Origin: Rhyzopertha dominica
Taxonomy: Eukaryota > Arthropoda > Insecta > Coleoptera > Bostrichidae
DNA length: 64,000 nucleotides
Direction: 5' to 3'
Assembly: GCA_025024175.1 (NCBI GenBank)
Contig: QCXZ01000003.1
Location: forward strand, 806,001 to 870,000
Shown: positions 37,101 through 46,400 of the stretch, piece after piece
How positions within the stretch are numbered: the first letter of the stretch is position 1
How the letters are laid out: each line of letters opens with the position of its first letter
Notes under the pieces: generated by a model
The model's input: the letters and a program-made list of their open reading frames with translations, nothing else
What the model was told of the DNA's origin: nothing
Databases searched by the model: none
Program-made: the position numbers and the translations under genes

Positions 37101-38255
37101 TGCCATATTTGGGGATCAGAAAATCCACACGTGATTGTTGAGCAGCCAATGCATCCACAACGAGTGACTGTTTGGTGTGGATTTTGGTCAGGAGGCATCA
37201 TTGGTCCATTTTTCTTCGAAAATGATGAAGGAGCCACCGTTACTGTCAATGGAGATCGTTACCGTGCCATGCTCAACGAATTTTTGTTTCCAAAAATTGA
37301 AGAGAATGGCATGGATGATGTTTGGTTTCAACAGGATGGTGCCACTTGCCATACAGCCAACATAACCATCGATCTTTTGCGCACTGTTTTTGAAAATCGA
37401 GTAATTAGCCGAAATGGTGATGTGAATTGGCCATCTCGCAGCTGTGATTTGACACCGTTGGACTATTATTTGTGGGGTGCCGTTAAAGATAAGTGTTACG
37501 TGAACCATCCAGAGACTATTGAGGCTTTGAAACAGGAAATCGAAGTTGCCATTCATGAAATTGAAGCCCAAACAATCGAAAATGTACTGGAAAATTGGGT
37601 TGATCGGATGGGGTACTGCAAAACCAGCCGTGGTAGTTATTCGAATGATGTCGTATTTCATTCATGAATGTAAAAGTTCAATCTTTCTAATAAACTTATA
37701 ACTTTGAAAAAATATTCGTTAATTTTTTATTTATAGCCGATCAAAAATGCAAATTTTATATGGCCCACCCGTTAGTATGTAGGAACGTGAGCTTTGACGA
37801 CCAGGGTCAGATTGAAATCTTGAGCTTTTCGAGTCCTGATGATGTCGCTTACAAGAGCGGACGAAACATCAACCCCATTTCCAAAACCTAAAATGTGTTT
37901 TGCCTCCCATTCGGTACGTGCAATCGCAGCAAGGCGTTCGGAAACCTAGACAAATTCAGAAATAAAATTTTGTATATACCTACAGATTGCTCTTATTCTA
38001 CACTAATGTGAAAGTTGCGTTATAATTTCCGAATGTTATAATTTTCTATCTAGTCTATGTATTGGCATCCTACTCTTTGTGCTTCAGATCACATGGTGTG
38101 ACTTCGTGTTCGCAGTTTCACTAGAAAATTTCGAACTGATTTTCGGAAAAAACTCGCTCGACCACTACCCGGCCTTAAAAGCGCTTAAACTGAAGATCTA
38201 CGAACTTCCGAGCATAGCAGAATGGGTGTCGAAAAGGCCCGTCACTGAATCCTAA
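31046..38255 (+). CDS. Sigma-class glutathione S-transferase (GST S / prostaglandin-D-synthase-like), 4 coding exons
   Basis: A complete gene. The coding exons 31046-31181, 32024-32191, 35355-35497 and 38088-38255 join in phase at GT-AG boundaries to give 204 aa, the usual size of insect sigma GSTs. The enzyme conjugates glutathione to electrophiles such as lipid peroxidation products, in the cytosol. The N-terminal thioredoxin-like domain (about 1-80) begins [16 protein letters not shown], with the catalytic Tyr at residue 9. MLPVLEIDG holds the cis-Pro (53), and [10 protein letters not shown] the Gln-Ser pair that binds the glutathione gamma-glutamyl group. The helical C-terminal domain (about 85-204) has the sigma-type FRTE-like segment (WQLRTEQDP), IPFYLAKFE and TWCDFVFA. 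The start codon is the first Met, just after a splice acceptor. AATAAA polyadenylation signals occur at 38406 and 38464. Intron 3 carries an intact transposon on the same strand. Confidence 0.95.
32024..32191 (+). CDS. GST exon 2
   Basis: Begins after TTTTCAG (32023), completes Lys46 and runs [13 protein letters not shown]...[10 protein letters not shown]...GDLKQ, ending AAG|GTATGA in phase 1. It holds the cis-Pro and the glutathione-binding Gln-Ser. Confidence 0.95.
33072..33143 (+). other. Tiny ORF in GST intron 2 (23 aa), unassigned
   Basis: ATG at 33072 opens 23 codons rich in Glu and Lys ([16 protein letters not shown]...) to TAA 33143. The frame is open for a further ten codons upstream. 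It has coding-like composition but no recognised family and no splice signals, so it may be a scrap of a pseudogene. Confidence 0.2.
35355..35497 (+). CDS. GST exon 3
   Basis: Begins after TTTATAG (35354), completes a Val codon and encodes [15 protein letters not shown]...[12 protein letters not shown]...SVGTN. It ends AAC|GTAAGT in phase 0. This is the first half of the helical domain. Confidence 0.95.
36483..37772 (+). mobile_element. Complete Tc1/mariner-superfamily transposon with intact transposase
   Basis: A 1290-bp element flanked by TA dinucleotides (36481-36482 and 37773-37774), the usual Tc1/mariner target duplication. About 30-bp inverted terminal repeats are visible. The left end starts CAGGGTGGGCCATCTAA and the right end, read inward, starts ACGGGTGGGCCATATAA, both leading into TTTGCATTTT. 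One open reading frame (36564-37667) fills the interior. The right end differs by a swap in its first two bases, so the ends are not perfectly matched. The element lies in GST intron 3 in the sense orientation. Confidence 0.93.
36564..37667 (+). CDS. Tc1/mariner-type transposase, 367 aa, open
   Basis: A cut-and-paste transposase that would bind the flanking terminal repeats and move the element. Residues about 10-70 form the first helix-turn-helix ([19 protein letters not shown]...[10 protein letters not shown]), and about 88-135 the second ([20 protein letters not shown]). The catalytic core shows [10 protein letters not shown] (first Asp), [13 protein letters not shown] (second Asp) and [16 protein letters not shown] (third Asp). 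There are 36 residues between the second and third Asp, against 34 in classical mariners. The length is normal for the superfamily and there is no stop or frameshift. ATG 36564 is the first Met in frame. The coding frame overlaps no host exon, since it sits wholly in the GST intron. Whether it is active cannot be told from sequence alone. Confidence 0.93.
   Translation: MFDIYEIGRFTLEPNWEILKTYFQSGESSVQTVRNLRGKFSRNEMPSRQFVDQFVKRVRETGSLLNKPTHLRSCPVRTAENIAVVARSVREQPSTSTRHRSQELNISRTSLRRILHKDLGMKAYKVQLVQEIKPHDHPMRFRFAEWAEDRLAEDEHFYRKIVFSDEAHFHLAGYVNKQNCHIWGSENPHVIVEQPMHPQRVTVWCGFWSGGIIGPFFFENDEGATVTVNGDRYRAMLNEFLFPKIEENGMDDVWFQQDGATCHTANITIDLLRTVFENRVISRNGDVNWPSRSCDLTPLDYYLWGAVKDKCYVNHPETIEALKQEIEVAIHEIEAQTIENVLENWVDRMGYCKTSRGSYSNDVVFHS
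38088..38255 (+). CDS. GST exon 4 (last)
   Basis: Begins after GCTTCAG (38087) and encodes 55 residues from [10 protein letters not shown] to PVTES, then TAA. The end of the protein ([13 protein letters not shown]) matches the usual sigma-GST C-terminus. Confidence 0.95.
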   Translation: MTWCDFVFAVSLENFELIFGKNSLDHYPALKALKLKIYELPSIAEWVSKRPVTES

Positions 38256-38405
38256 GCTTATCACCAGTTTATGTAAGTTTACCTGCCCCCTCCCCGCAAT
38301 ATTTGGAGTGCAAGGATGTTAACGGTTAAGAGCAGATGTTATATTACTATTCTTTGTAACAGAGATGGGTAGTACTCCTCTAGATATATTCCATGCACTT
38401 CAAAT

Positions 38406-38411
38406 AATAAA
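38406..38411 (+). promoter_or_regulatory. GST polyadenylation signal (AATAAA)
   Basis: The first AATAAA lies 151 bp after the GST stop, and a second occurs at 38464-38469. Either could set the mRNA 3' end. Confidence 0.55.
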
Positions 38412-38469
38412 TGTTCAGTAAATATGGATTTAGTTATGAATGTACAAATTGAATATACTGCTAAATAAA

Positions 38470-38752
38470 ACAATAAGAATATGTAAATTACAATGTTTGT
38501 ATCAATATGAATTAAAGCAGCTGTCGCATAATTGTATAAGTGTGATGAGTTTCGTTAATGAAGTTTTCTTGACGTAATACAGCACACCCATAAAATAGAT
38601 TTATATAATTAATGTATATAAATGTACATCTCGCTGAATTCCAGTTCAAGCGACGTCTTTAACTTCACTGATTTTTTAGGACACAGTTCAATGTTTTATT
38701 TGGCCAATCAATCCTATCTCCTCAGGAAGTTTTAGGGTATCTTATCGTTATC
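38470..38752. other. GST 3' flank, no gene seen
   Basis: AT-rich sequence after the GST polyadenylation signals. No features. Confidence 0.4.
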
Positions 38753-38926
38753 AAACTATAATATGAAAAAATTCATGTCTGTGCGATGCTATCTGCGTCG
38801 CAACTAACTGCAGTGAGATCCATTACGCTGTCATTACAGCTCAGTGTAATTTATGTCTAATGCAGACAGCATGGTATAGAACTGGTTTTGCCTAGATAGC
38901 AAACGCTTGATAAAACTATAATATGA
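38753..38926. repeat. Hairpin repeat unit B with 14-bp target-site duplication
   Basis: A 146-bp insertion (38767-38912) lies between identical 14-bp direct repeats, AAACTATAATATGA, at 38753-38766 and 38913-38926. The insert matches unit B at 23.8 kb and 5.7 kb. It begins TTCATGTCTGTGCGATGCTATC, includes GCTGTCATTACAGCTCA and ends GGTTTTGCCTAGATAGCAAACG. The halves pair imperfectly (ATGCTATCTGC with GCAGACAGCAT). No coding capacity. This is the cleanest copy for defining the ends of the family. Confidence 0.85.
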
Positions 38927-41340
38927 CTCAAAAACATGGTATCAAGCTGATACTGAGTACTAACCAACACCAAAAATCTGTAAAATAAACTACAAACCCT
39001 CCAATATGGAANCAAAAGTTTTGGTATTGTTTCTTAAAGTAATTCTCCCATGTACATAAAATGTGTCACTCTTAAATTAAAACGCCAATTTATAATCATA
39101 ACAATGGATTCACCTACTTTTTCACCTGTTACCTGCATAGCTAGCAACAGTGTTTTCATGATAAAAGTGAAAATTCACTGGTACATCAGTTTCGTCCTTC
39201 CTGCTATCCAAGTATAGTTTTCAACTTATCTACTAAAACCGTCAACAGTAGATGGAAGACTAGGTGAGTTCCCTACCTTATGGAACTACTGTTTTCATAT
39301 AAGTGTGCAATAGTACATTTACTTTACACCAATTTAGGTATTAGTGATGTGTCATAAAAGTCAACATTTAATATGTATCCCGGTGGAAATTTCAAACTCG
39401 TACAGTCACGATCAGAGCATTTTGTGTATACCGAAGAACTTTATTTTAACTGTATGTCTTAAAAAGGATAATTACAATTTGACTTCCAACTAGAATTTAA
39501 CTTATAGTATCTATTGGAAATCGAATTTGTGTCGTCCTGTATGTATATTTGCTATCAAAGCTGTTGTTAATGTTTGTATGAGGTTTTAATACAACCATAG
39601 GTAATTTCAGTATCGAGAGAGTTTTCGAATAGTAAAACTCGCCCTCGCTATAGAGATTGAAAGTTAAGTGTACTTGAAGGTAAACTATGCGAATCCAAGG
39701 GTATTTGTTACCAAGATGTGTTTACAAAGTATATACGTTGTTAGCATGTTATTAGAGGCTAAATTGTTATTTTTTAATGTTATGTACACCCAACTGGATC
39801 TATAGGAAATGTATTATTTTTTAGAAAACGTATACTGTCACGTATCAAAAATAAATGTAAATACCTACAACAACAAATGCGTCTCATTTTTATGCTATAA
39901 TTAAGATAAGCAGGACAGAAAATAGTTCCAGCGTCATTCTAAATTTCAGTGTTTCTTTTTTATGGCTGTATCTTATGGTATACTTTGCTTTAGTGGGGGT
40001 TTGGGAGCAAAAATATAACAACCAAACAACTGTTTTTTTGTTATTTATATTGGCTCGCCAATATTCACTCAAACAAGGAAAAAACGTAAATATAAAGCAA
40101 TAGAGAACAGGTGCGAACATTTCAAAATTTAGAAGTCACATCTAAAACAAAACTATATTAATTTACTGAGTGTGAGCCCGAATGAGTAACTTCGAAATTT
40201 TAGAATTTAAAAATATAAAAACAGGATGTTTCGTTTAGAATAAGGAGTTGCCAACTGCTTCCGGTGTTACGAAATAACAGGAAGTTGTAGCAGTTTCAGA
40301 ACATTTTATTTCGATTGACACTTTTTGACTTAGTAAGCCAATTTTCAAAACCTTTCCATTTTTATTTTCCCCAAATGCTTCTAACTAAAAGTTTTGGTTA
40401 GATACCTTGTGTACCAAAGTTTACCTAATAATAATAATAATAATGATTGATATGATGTTCTCATTTCTGTGTCAATCATAATCCAAGTCGTCACTGATAT
40501 AACGAAAACTTTCAACCTAAAAGTAACAATTTGAATTTTAAACAATAATAAGAAGACTGAAATGGCACTAGAATTATTGTTTATTTGGGACCTACAAATT
40601 AATAATACTAAAACTTATTTAAAGCTAATCTACTGTATAGATTGAACAATAAAAAATAATTACAAATGATAAAATTTAGGTCACATTTATCACATCTATT
40701 TTACATCTACAACAAGTTGTAATAAATTAAATCATTAGGAATTAAACAAGTAGTAGGTATGGTAACTTTATGTTACAGATGCTGCAGATATCTCATGAAA
40801 GTGTGTGATCACAGAAAGACAAATAAGAAATAATATCATGTACATGTGATGTTTGAATGCTTTTGTTTTTGATTATCGTCTACCATTAATTTCAGAATTG
40901 TACTGGAGCACTCAATTTGTAAAATACGAACAATTAAAGCGTTACTTTTAGTTAAAAGCAATACTGTTTTCTTCTGAAAACTATAAGGCCACTACTCTAA
41001 TAAGAAATTCCATAATTTGGAAGCACATTACGAAGAACTGAACCAAAACAATTTCTACAAAAGTGATAAATTGGCACCCGAACAATTAGATTTTAATAAC
41101 GATGTAATTTTCTGTCTTTATACATTCAAAATAGCTACAAATATTCCATGCCAGTTTATACACAAAACTGGAAAACGAAATTATAACACACCTACCTATC
41201 AGTAAAAAATATTTACAATAAAAACCGAAATAAACAAACACTAATACTTTCTTAAACACTAAATACCACAGGCACACAGACGGACTTCGGGTCCGTCCCT
41301 TGACATGAAAAAAATAGTCCCTTTTAATTGGTCTAGCTCT
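38927..41340. other. Intergenic, no gene seen
   Basis: About 2.4 kb, strongly AT-rich, with a TAA microsatellite at 40426-40444. No ORF with a domain. Confidence 0.5.
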
Positions 41341-41360
41341 AGGCCACCTCATTTTCCGGT

Positions 41361-41753
41361 ATGCCGGCCGACTTGCGCGAACGTACCGAAGATCTATGGA
41401 TCATGCTTGACCTGATTTCACCCCGGAACGAGGCCCTTATCGACGATCGCGCCGAGGTGCTCCTCTGGAAGCCGCCCTTCGCCCGCTCCTTAACGCCGTT
41501 CCTGCAACACAAAACGGAACACGTGAACCGTGTGCGATCAAGAGAGCCATGCGGCGGGGAAAATGGTGTGGGTTTCGCGCTTTTCATTTGGAGAGGAGCC
41601 AGCGCTGCAATTTGCAACCTGTGGCTGCCCTACTGTAATAAGGATCGCTTTTATGCGAGGATATTTTGCAAAAATAGACAACTGATAGTGAAATGTACAA
41701 AGGGATCAGAAGGTTCGGAAGAACGCTCGAACAGCTTGAATTTTATTTTTTAA
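41361..41753 (+). other. GC-rich ORF of unknown identity (130 codons)
   Basis: The first ~75 codons (41361-41585) are GC-rich, with G or C at most third positions, in sharp contrast to the AT-rich surroundings. This is the composition seen in the GST and carboxypeptidase exons. The frame reads PADLRERTEDLWIMLDLISP and then RNEALIDDRAEVLLWKPPF. I do not recognise a family. The part after about 41640 turns AT-rich and looks non-coding. It could be an exon of an unidentified gene, a decayed gene or foreign DNA. A minus-strand frame over the same bases (41339-41617) is Arg/Ser-rich and looks like a shadow. Confidence 0.35.
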
Positions 41754-42143
41754 ATATCATTTTTTGAAGTAAGGCGTCTTCAATTAATTCCTTTGATGGA
41801 AACCCCAAATTTTTATCATTTTTAGATTAATTTTGCAGTTGAAGTATTACATAACATTGTAATAATTACAGTTTTACTTTAACCAAATATTTTTCTTCAA
41901 CAAATATGAAAATAGCAATGAACTTGGTAAAAAGTCCTCCTTTCAAATTTGACTCAACCTAACATAATTGTTCCTCATGCCTATATGTTGAACATCTAAT
42001 TTCAGAACCCGTTTCCACCCTGTTTTCTAGTTTTTGCCCTTCAACCCTTAACAGAAAAAAAACCATATTCGTTATCGCAAAGAAAAAACAAAAACTCCAA
42101 GTGTTTCCCTTGTCCTCGTGACTGGCAATAATTTTCATTCACT

Positions 42144-42600
42144 TTGTTATTTGCAATCGCAATGCCTCAGTTAACTGAACATGATCGCATCGAAATTTTG
42201 ATGATTGGTTATGGATATAGAAGGCGAAGTTATTCGGAAGTGGTCGCACTCTACAATGCAATTCATGAAAACCAATTGTCAGATCAACAGTTATTAAAAC
42301 ATTGCAACATTTTGAAAAACCGGCTGGGTTAAAAATCCTCAAAAACCAAATCCATACAAAATTCACTTATTACAAGAACTGAGCTAAGATGATTTCGATG
42401 GTAGGATAGAATATTGCGAAACTGCTATGAACATGATAGATGAAGCTGGATTATGTCTTCTGATGAAGCGATATTTTGCCTCAGTGCTAATGTAAATTGA
42501 TATAACTGGAGATGTTTGTCGGACACAAATACACATTGGATGGAACAAATCCGCACACAACACCCTCAGAAAGTGAATGTCTGCATCTTTCACGGAAACA
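42144..42600 (+). pseudogene. Dead Tc1/mariner-superfamily transposase (second lineage)
   Basis: The first 56 codons are the N-terminal helix-turn-helix (LTEHDRIEILMIGYGYRRRSYSE). After a deletion the sequence resumes in another frame with NPYKIHLLQELS and a segment on YCETAMNMIDEAG. Then come SSDEAIFCLSANVN (first catalytic Asp region) and SDTNTHWMEQIRTQHPQKVNV, all in family order. Stops and frameshifts occur throughout, and the region with the second and third catalytic residues is absent. Architecture resembles the intact element at 36.5 kb, but the sequence is clearly a different lineage. Confidence 0.8.
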
Positions 42601-43072
42601 TGTTTTTTTTTATCAAACTAGACGAAAATTATCACCAATCAAAGGAAAATGAAAATACCTGGCTTTTTGTCCACTTTAGCGATAAAGAAGATTTTCATTC
42701 TTATCGTTCTCGTCAGGATAAATTATTGTATTTACACTTTTCTCAACTCAGAAGCAATCAATTGTGCAAGAATGCAACTTGTGCCCATATCTCGGAAACG
42801 AGAGCTGCCACGGGGTTGAAAAAATTCCAGAAAATGCATTTTAATTACCCATAGGCCCATGCACAATTTCAGAAAAATCGGTGGAACCCTGTATATTTAA
42901 AAAAATTTATTTTTCCTAAAAGACGATAAAATGCTACTTCTTGTCTAGATGCATAACTATTTGAAGGCATATTAACCTCAAATCAGGTACAAAATCTTAA
43001 ATACAATATTTCAGTTATTGAAGACACAAGAATTGCGTTCGCGTGATTTAGTTTAACCTCAAGCTTAAAAAT

Positions 43073-43078
43073 TTATTA
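43073..43078 (-). promoter_or_regulatory. Probable polyadenylation signal of the transporter
   Basis: TTTATT on the plus strand (AATAAA in the transcript) lies 162 bp after the transporter stop codon. Confidence 0.45.
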
Positions 43079-43239
43079 ATACCAAAATAGAACTTGTACT
43101 CACCGTATCATTCGTAGTATATTAGTACTGCAGCAGCAATAAGAACAACATTTCAATTATTATTAATTATAATATTGTGTGCTAAATTTTGGCAAATCGA
43201 GTTTACCCTAATCAAATTGAGTACGTAGATTCCAGCTAC

Positions 43240-43416
43240 TCACTTTTTAATGCACGGGAAATCCCAAATCTTCTGTCCCATGCCGAAGTTTTCTCCGTCC
43301 TGCAGCGTTTGCGGCAGCTCTTGGTCGAGCGTCTCTGGCAGGAACAGGCAAAGGACGCCGCCGATGATGCCCAGTACGCCCAGGATGAGTAGAGGCAATG
43401 AAACAGACACGTTGGC
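43240..43416 (-). CDS. SLC22 transporter last exon
   Basis: Acceptor AATTTCAG, phase 0. Encodes the last membrane helix (SLPLLILGVLGIIGG) and LPETLDQELPQTLQ, ending IKK-stop at 43240. An AATAAA on the minus strand lies at 43073-43078. Confidence 0.92.
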   Translation of the reverse strand, partial: ANVSVSLPLLILGVLGIIGGVLCLFLPETLDQELPQTLQDGENFGMGQKIWDFPCIKK

Positions 43417-46400
43417 CTGAAATTTATACGGAAAGTTCTGAGTAAGTAGAACTAAACTTAGCCGGCGGCGCAACTTAATTCTAACTGCATAAGTTCGACG
43501 CGAGACTTAATGGCACGTGTTCGAAGTACACGTGCAAGTTCACATGCAAATATAGCTAAGGAATGGTGTGCATTTAGACTGTCTAATGGTCAGTATCAAG
43601 AATGACACTTATGGACAGATAAAACTGTTTGGATTTATAAAATCAATTTGTTTGACATTTTTTTAGGTCCAACAAATTTATCTTCAAATACTTAAACAAA
43701 TTTTATTTGTAAGAAGAATATCAGTTTGTTTGTAACTACATTATCATTTATTTGAAATCGAACAGAACTTGCGAGTTCAAGTAACCTAATAATTATTTGA
43801 GCGAATAAAATATTATTTTTCACGGTCAATCTATTCCAATGAGTTAAAATTTCAAATACTTAAATTAAATCCTTTGAAGAATTATATCAACAAAAGTAAA
43901 TGCTTGTTTCTAATAAATATATCTTTCGTTAAATCAATGTTTCTTTTTGTTATTCAGCTATTTAAATGTTCAACTCAAACACACCTGTTGTTACAGCAAA
44001 CAACATGTATTTAAACAGAATAAACGACGCTTTAATGCAACAATCTGTTTTTGTTTGAATTTGCGCGTGCCACTAGCAAAGTGGAAGTTTGGAATTCCGC
44101 TTCTTTAGTCATGGTTGGACACTGGACAAAATGTATCAAGGTAAATCGGGAAAAGCCGCCGTTATTTGTTTCTTATTATTGTCAGTTTATTTCATTAAAT
44201 TGTGAAACAAAAGAGGAAGATGGTCACAGATTTTAAAAGTAAGTATGAAGCCTAAATAAAGTATTTGCTTAATATGATGTGAAAAATAAGGCATTCAAAC
44301 AAGCACATGATCGTTAACGCAAGCTCTGTTACAAAATGACCATCTATGATTCGTAAGGATGGTAATTACGGCATTGTTTCTCTACATCATGAAATAGGTA
44401 TATGTTAGTAAAGTCTGCTCAATGAGGGCCCTATTTGTACCACACTACTATTACAAGTAATGCGTTATTTATTCAGTATATTTGTAATACTAAAATGGAA
44501 CACATTTATCACTCTATAGAAACCAGTGGATTTGTGATTGTCCTTTAAATTAAAATAAATATCATACTTCCGTCTGCATTATATTCGTATATATAAGTAG
44601 CAAAATTTACCTTGTCAATGGACTTGTCTAGGTTAGGCTGATTTAAATCAGATGTTTTTTACTAAACCAATTACAGTTTTACGGAAAATAATTCGGCAAC
44701 ATATTGCATTTTAATTACAAGAAACAACTTTTATACGTTCTACAAAAAAAAAACAGGAAGCCACAGGAATACACTTGCATAAAATACATAGACTTATCGA
44801 AGTGGGTTAATCAAAATTTATTTCTTTAACTTATTAACAATTTATTTATATGTTTAAAGGGCTTGTTTGAATGCAATATTTATACAATCTAATTAAAAAA
44901 TATGTATTTCATTACAATTCACATGCAGTTTGCTGCAATAACAGAGATAATGAATTGAGCATATGAATTCTTTCTATCAAACAATTGTTTGATTCCAGGA
45001 AATAGCTGTTTCATTGGACTAAATCAGTGATATCTTTACTGCAAAGAAATATTTATTTGGTATGCAGAGAGAGTCACTTACCTCTTCTCTGATTCCAAAC
45101 AAATATTTGTTTTAGTCAAATTTAATCATATGTTTATTCCAAATATGTTCATGGTTTAGTGAAACAAATACTTTGTTCTACAAAGGAAATGATTATTCTT
45201 GATTCAATAGTTTCAAAAGTTAATTTAAAGCTTTGTATATATTATGTTAAATAAATGTTATTTTAGCCGCTTCAAGAATTTTGGGGGTTTGAAACAAACA
45301 AATCATTTACTTCGCCATATACAAACAAATCATTTGTTTGCCGTAAATATATTTTTGTCTTCCAAACAAATTATTCTCTCTATGTGGACATAGAATAAAT
45401 ATAATAATCATTTAACCGCTTCATCTACTGGGTGTAAATGTATGTAAGTCGTTTACTAACTGTTACTATTATTTTCAGGCTTCCTGCCTTTGACCTATGT
45501 CAGCAAATTACTCCTTTTCCACTGCTTTCCTCTTGCTTAGCTAAACTTCCCTCGTTCGTTCCTAAAATATACTTCAACCATCTTATATGATTTTCCTTCC
45601 GCTTGTTATACTGGTTCAAGGTGTAATTCTTCACGATTTTTCTTAATTGTTTATCCTGTTAGTAACTGTTACAGATTTGATACGTCTCGATACTTGTTTC
45701 ACCCCCAAATGCATTGATCATCTATTATATTCTCTAATGAAATAGATGCACCCTCAAGCAACTATTGCATAGGTGGTTTCTTTCAGATAGTTATCCTGCT
45801 GTATCTGCCTTTCAGTACATATCGCTTTAGCTTTTCGTTTTTCTCCAATTTCATTTAGTATACTTTAAATCACAATCAATATGTAAATAATTGACTTCGA
45901 TTTTTACGATAAGATAATATGTAGTAGAACTTATTAGTTTTAATTTTTTACCAGGTATCCAGGTAGATTTTCTCTTCAAAAAATATCATTTTTTACTCTA
46001 TTGCTAGTTGTGCTAGATGATTAGTAAAAATTGACTTAGAACTTGATTAATACTCAGAGGCCTTTCATGATTAATATGACCCCACTTGGACTTCTTTTCA
46101 CTCTGTCACACCATTACAACATGGATGTAGGGTATTTGTATTTTAGTGTTTTACTTTATTTTCTTAATTTTTCACTATTTTGAGTGAGGCTAATTTTCTG
46201 GAAACCCGAACGTAGCAAAATTTTCATCAAAGGCTCAGTTATTTCTGTTGCTGCAGCAAAGTCATGTGTGATACGGATAACAAACATTTCGCATTCTATA
46301 TATTATTATATAAACAGCTACACCTAGAAAACTTTTATTTCTACAGTAATAGTTGATGACAAAAATTAAAAAACATAAACTACTGGCATACAGTATCTTC

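Noticed and set aside
37188..37661. Minus-strand ORF of 157 codons
   Set aside because: Antisense shadow of the intact transposase at 36564-37667.
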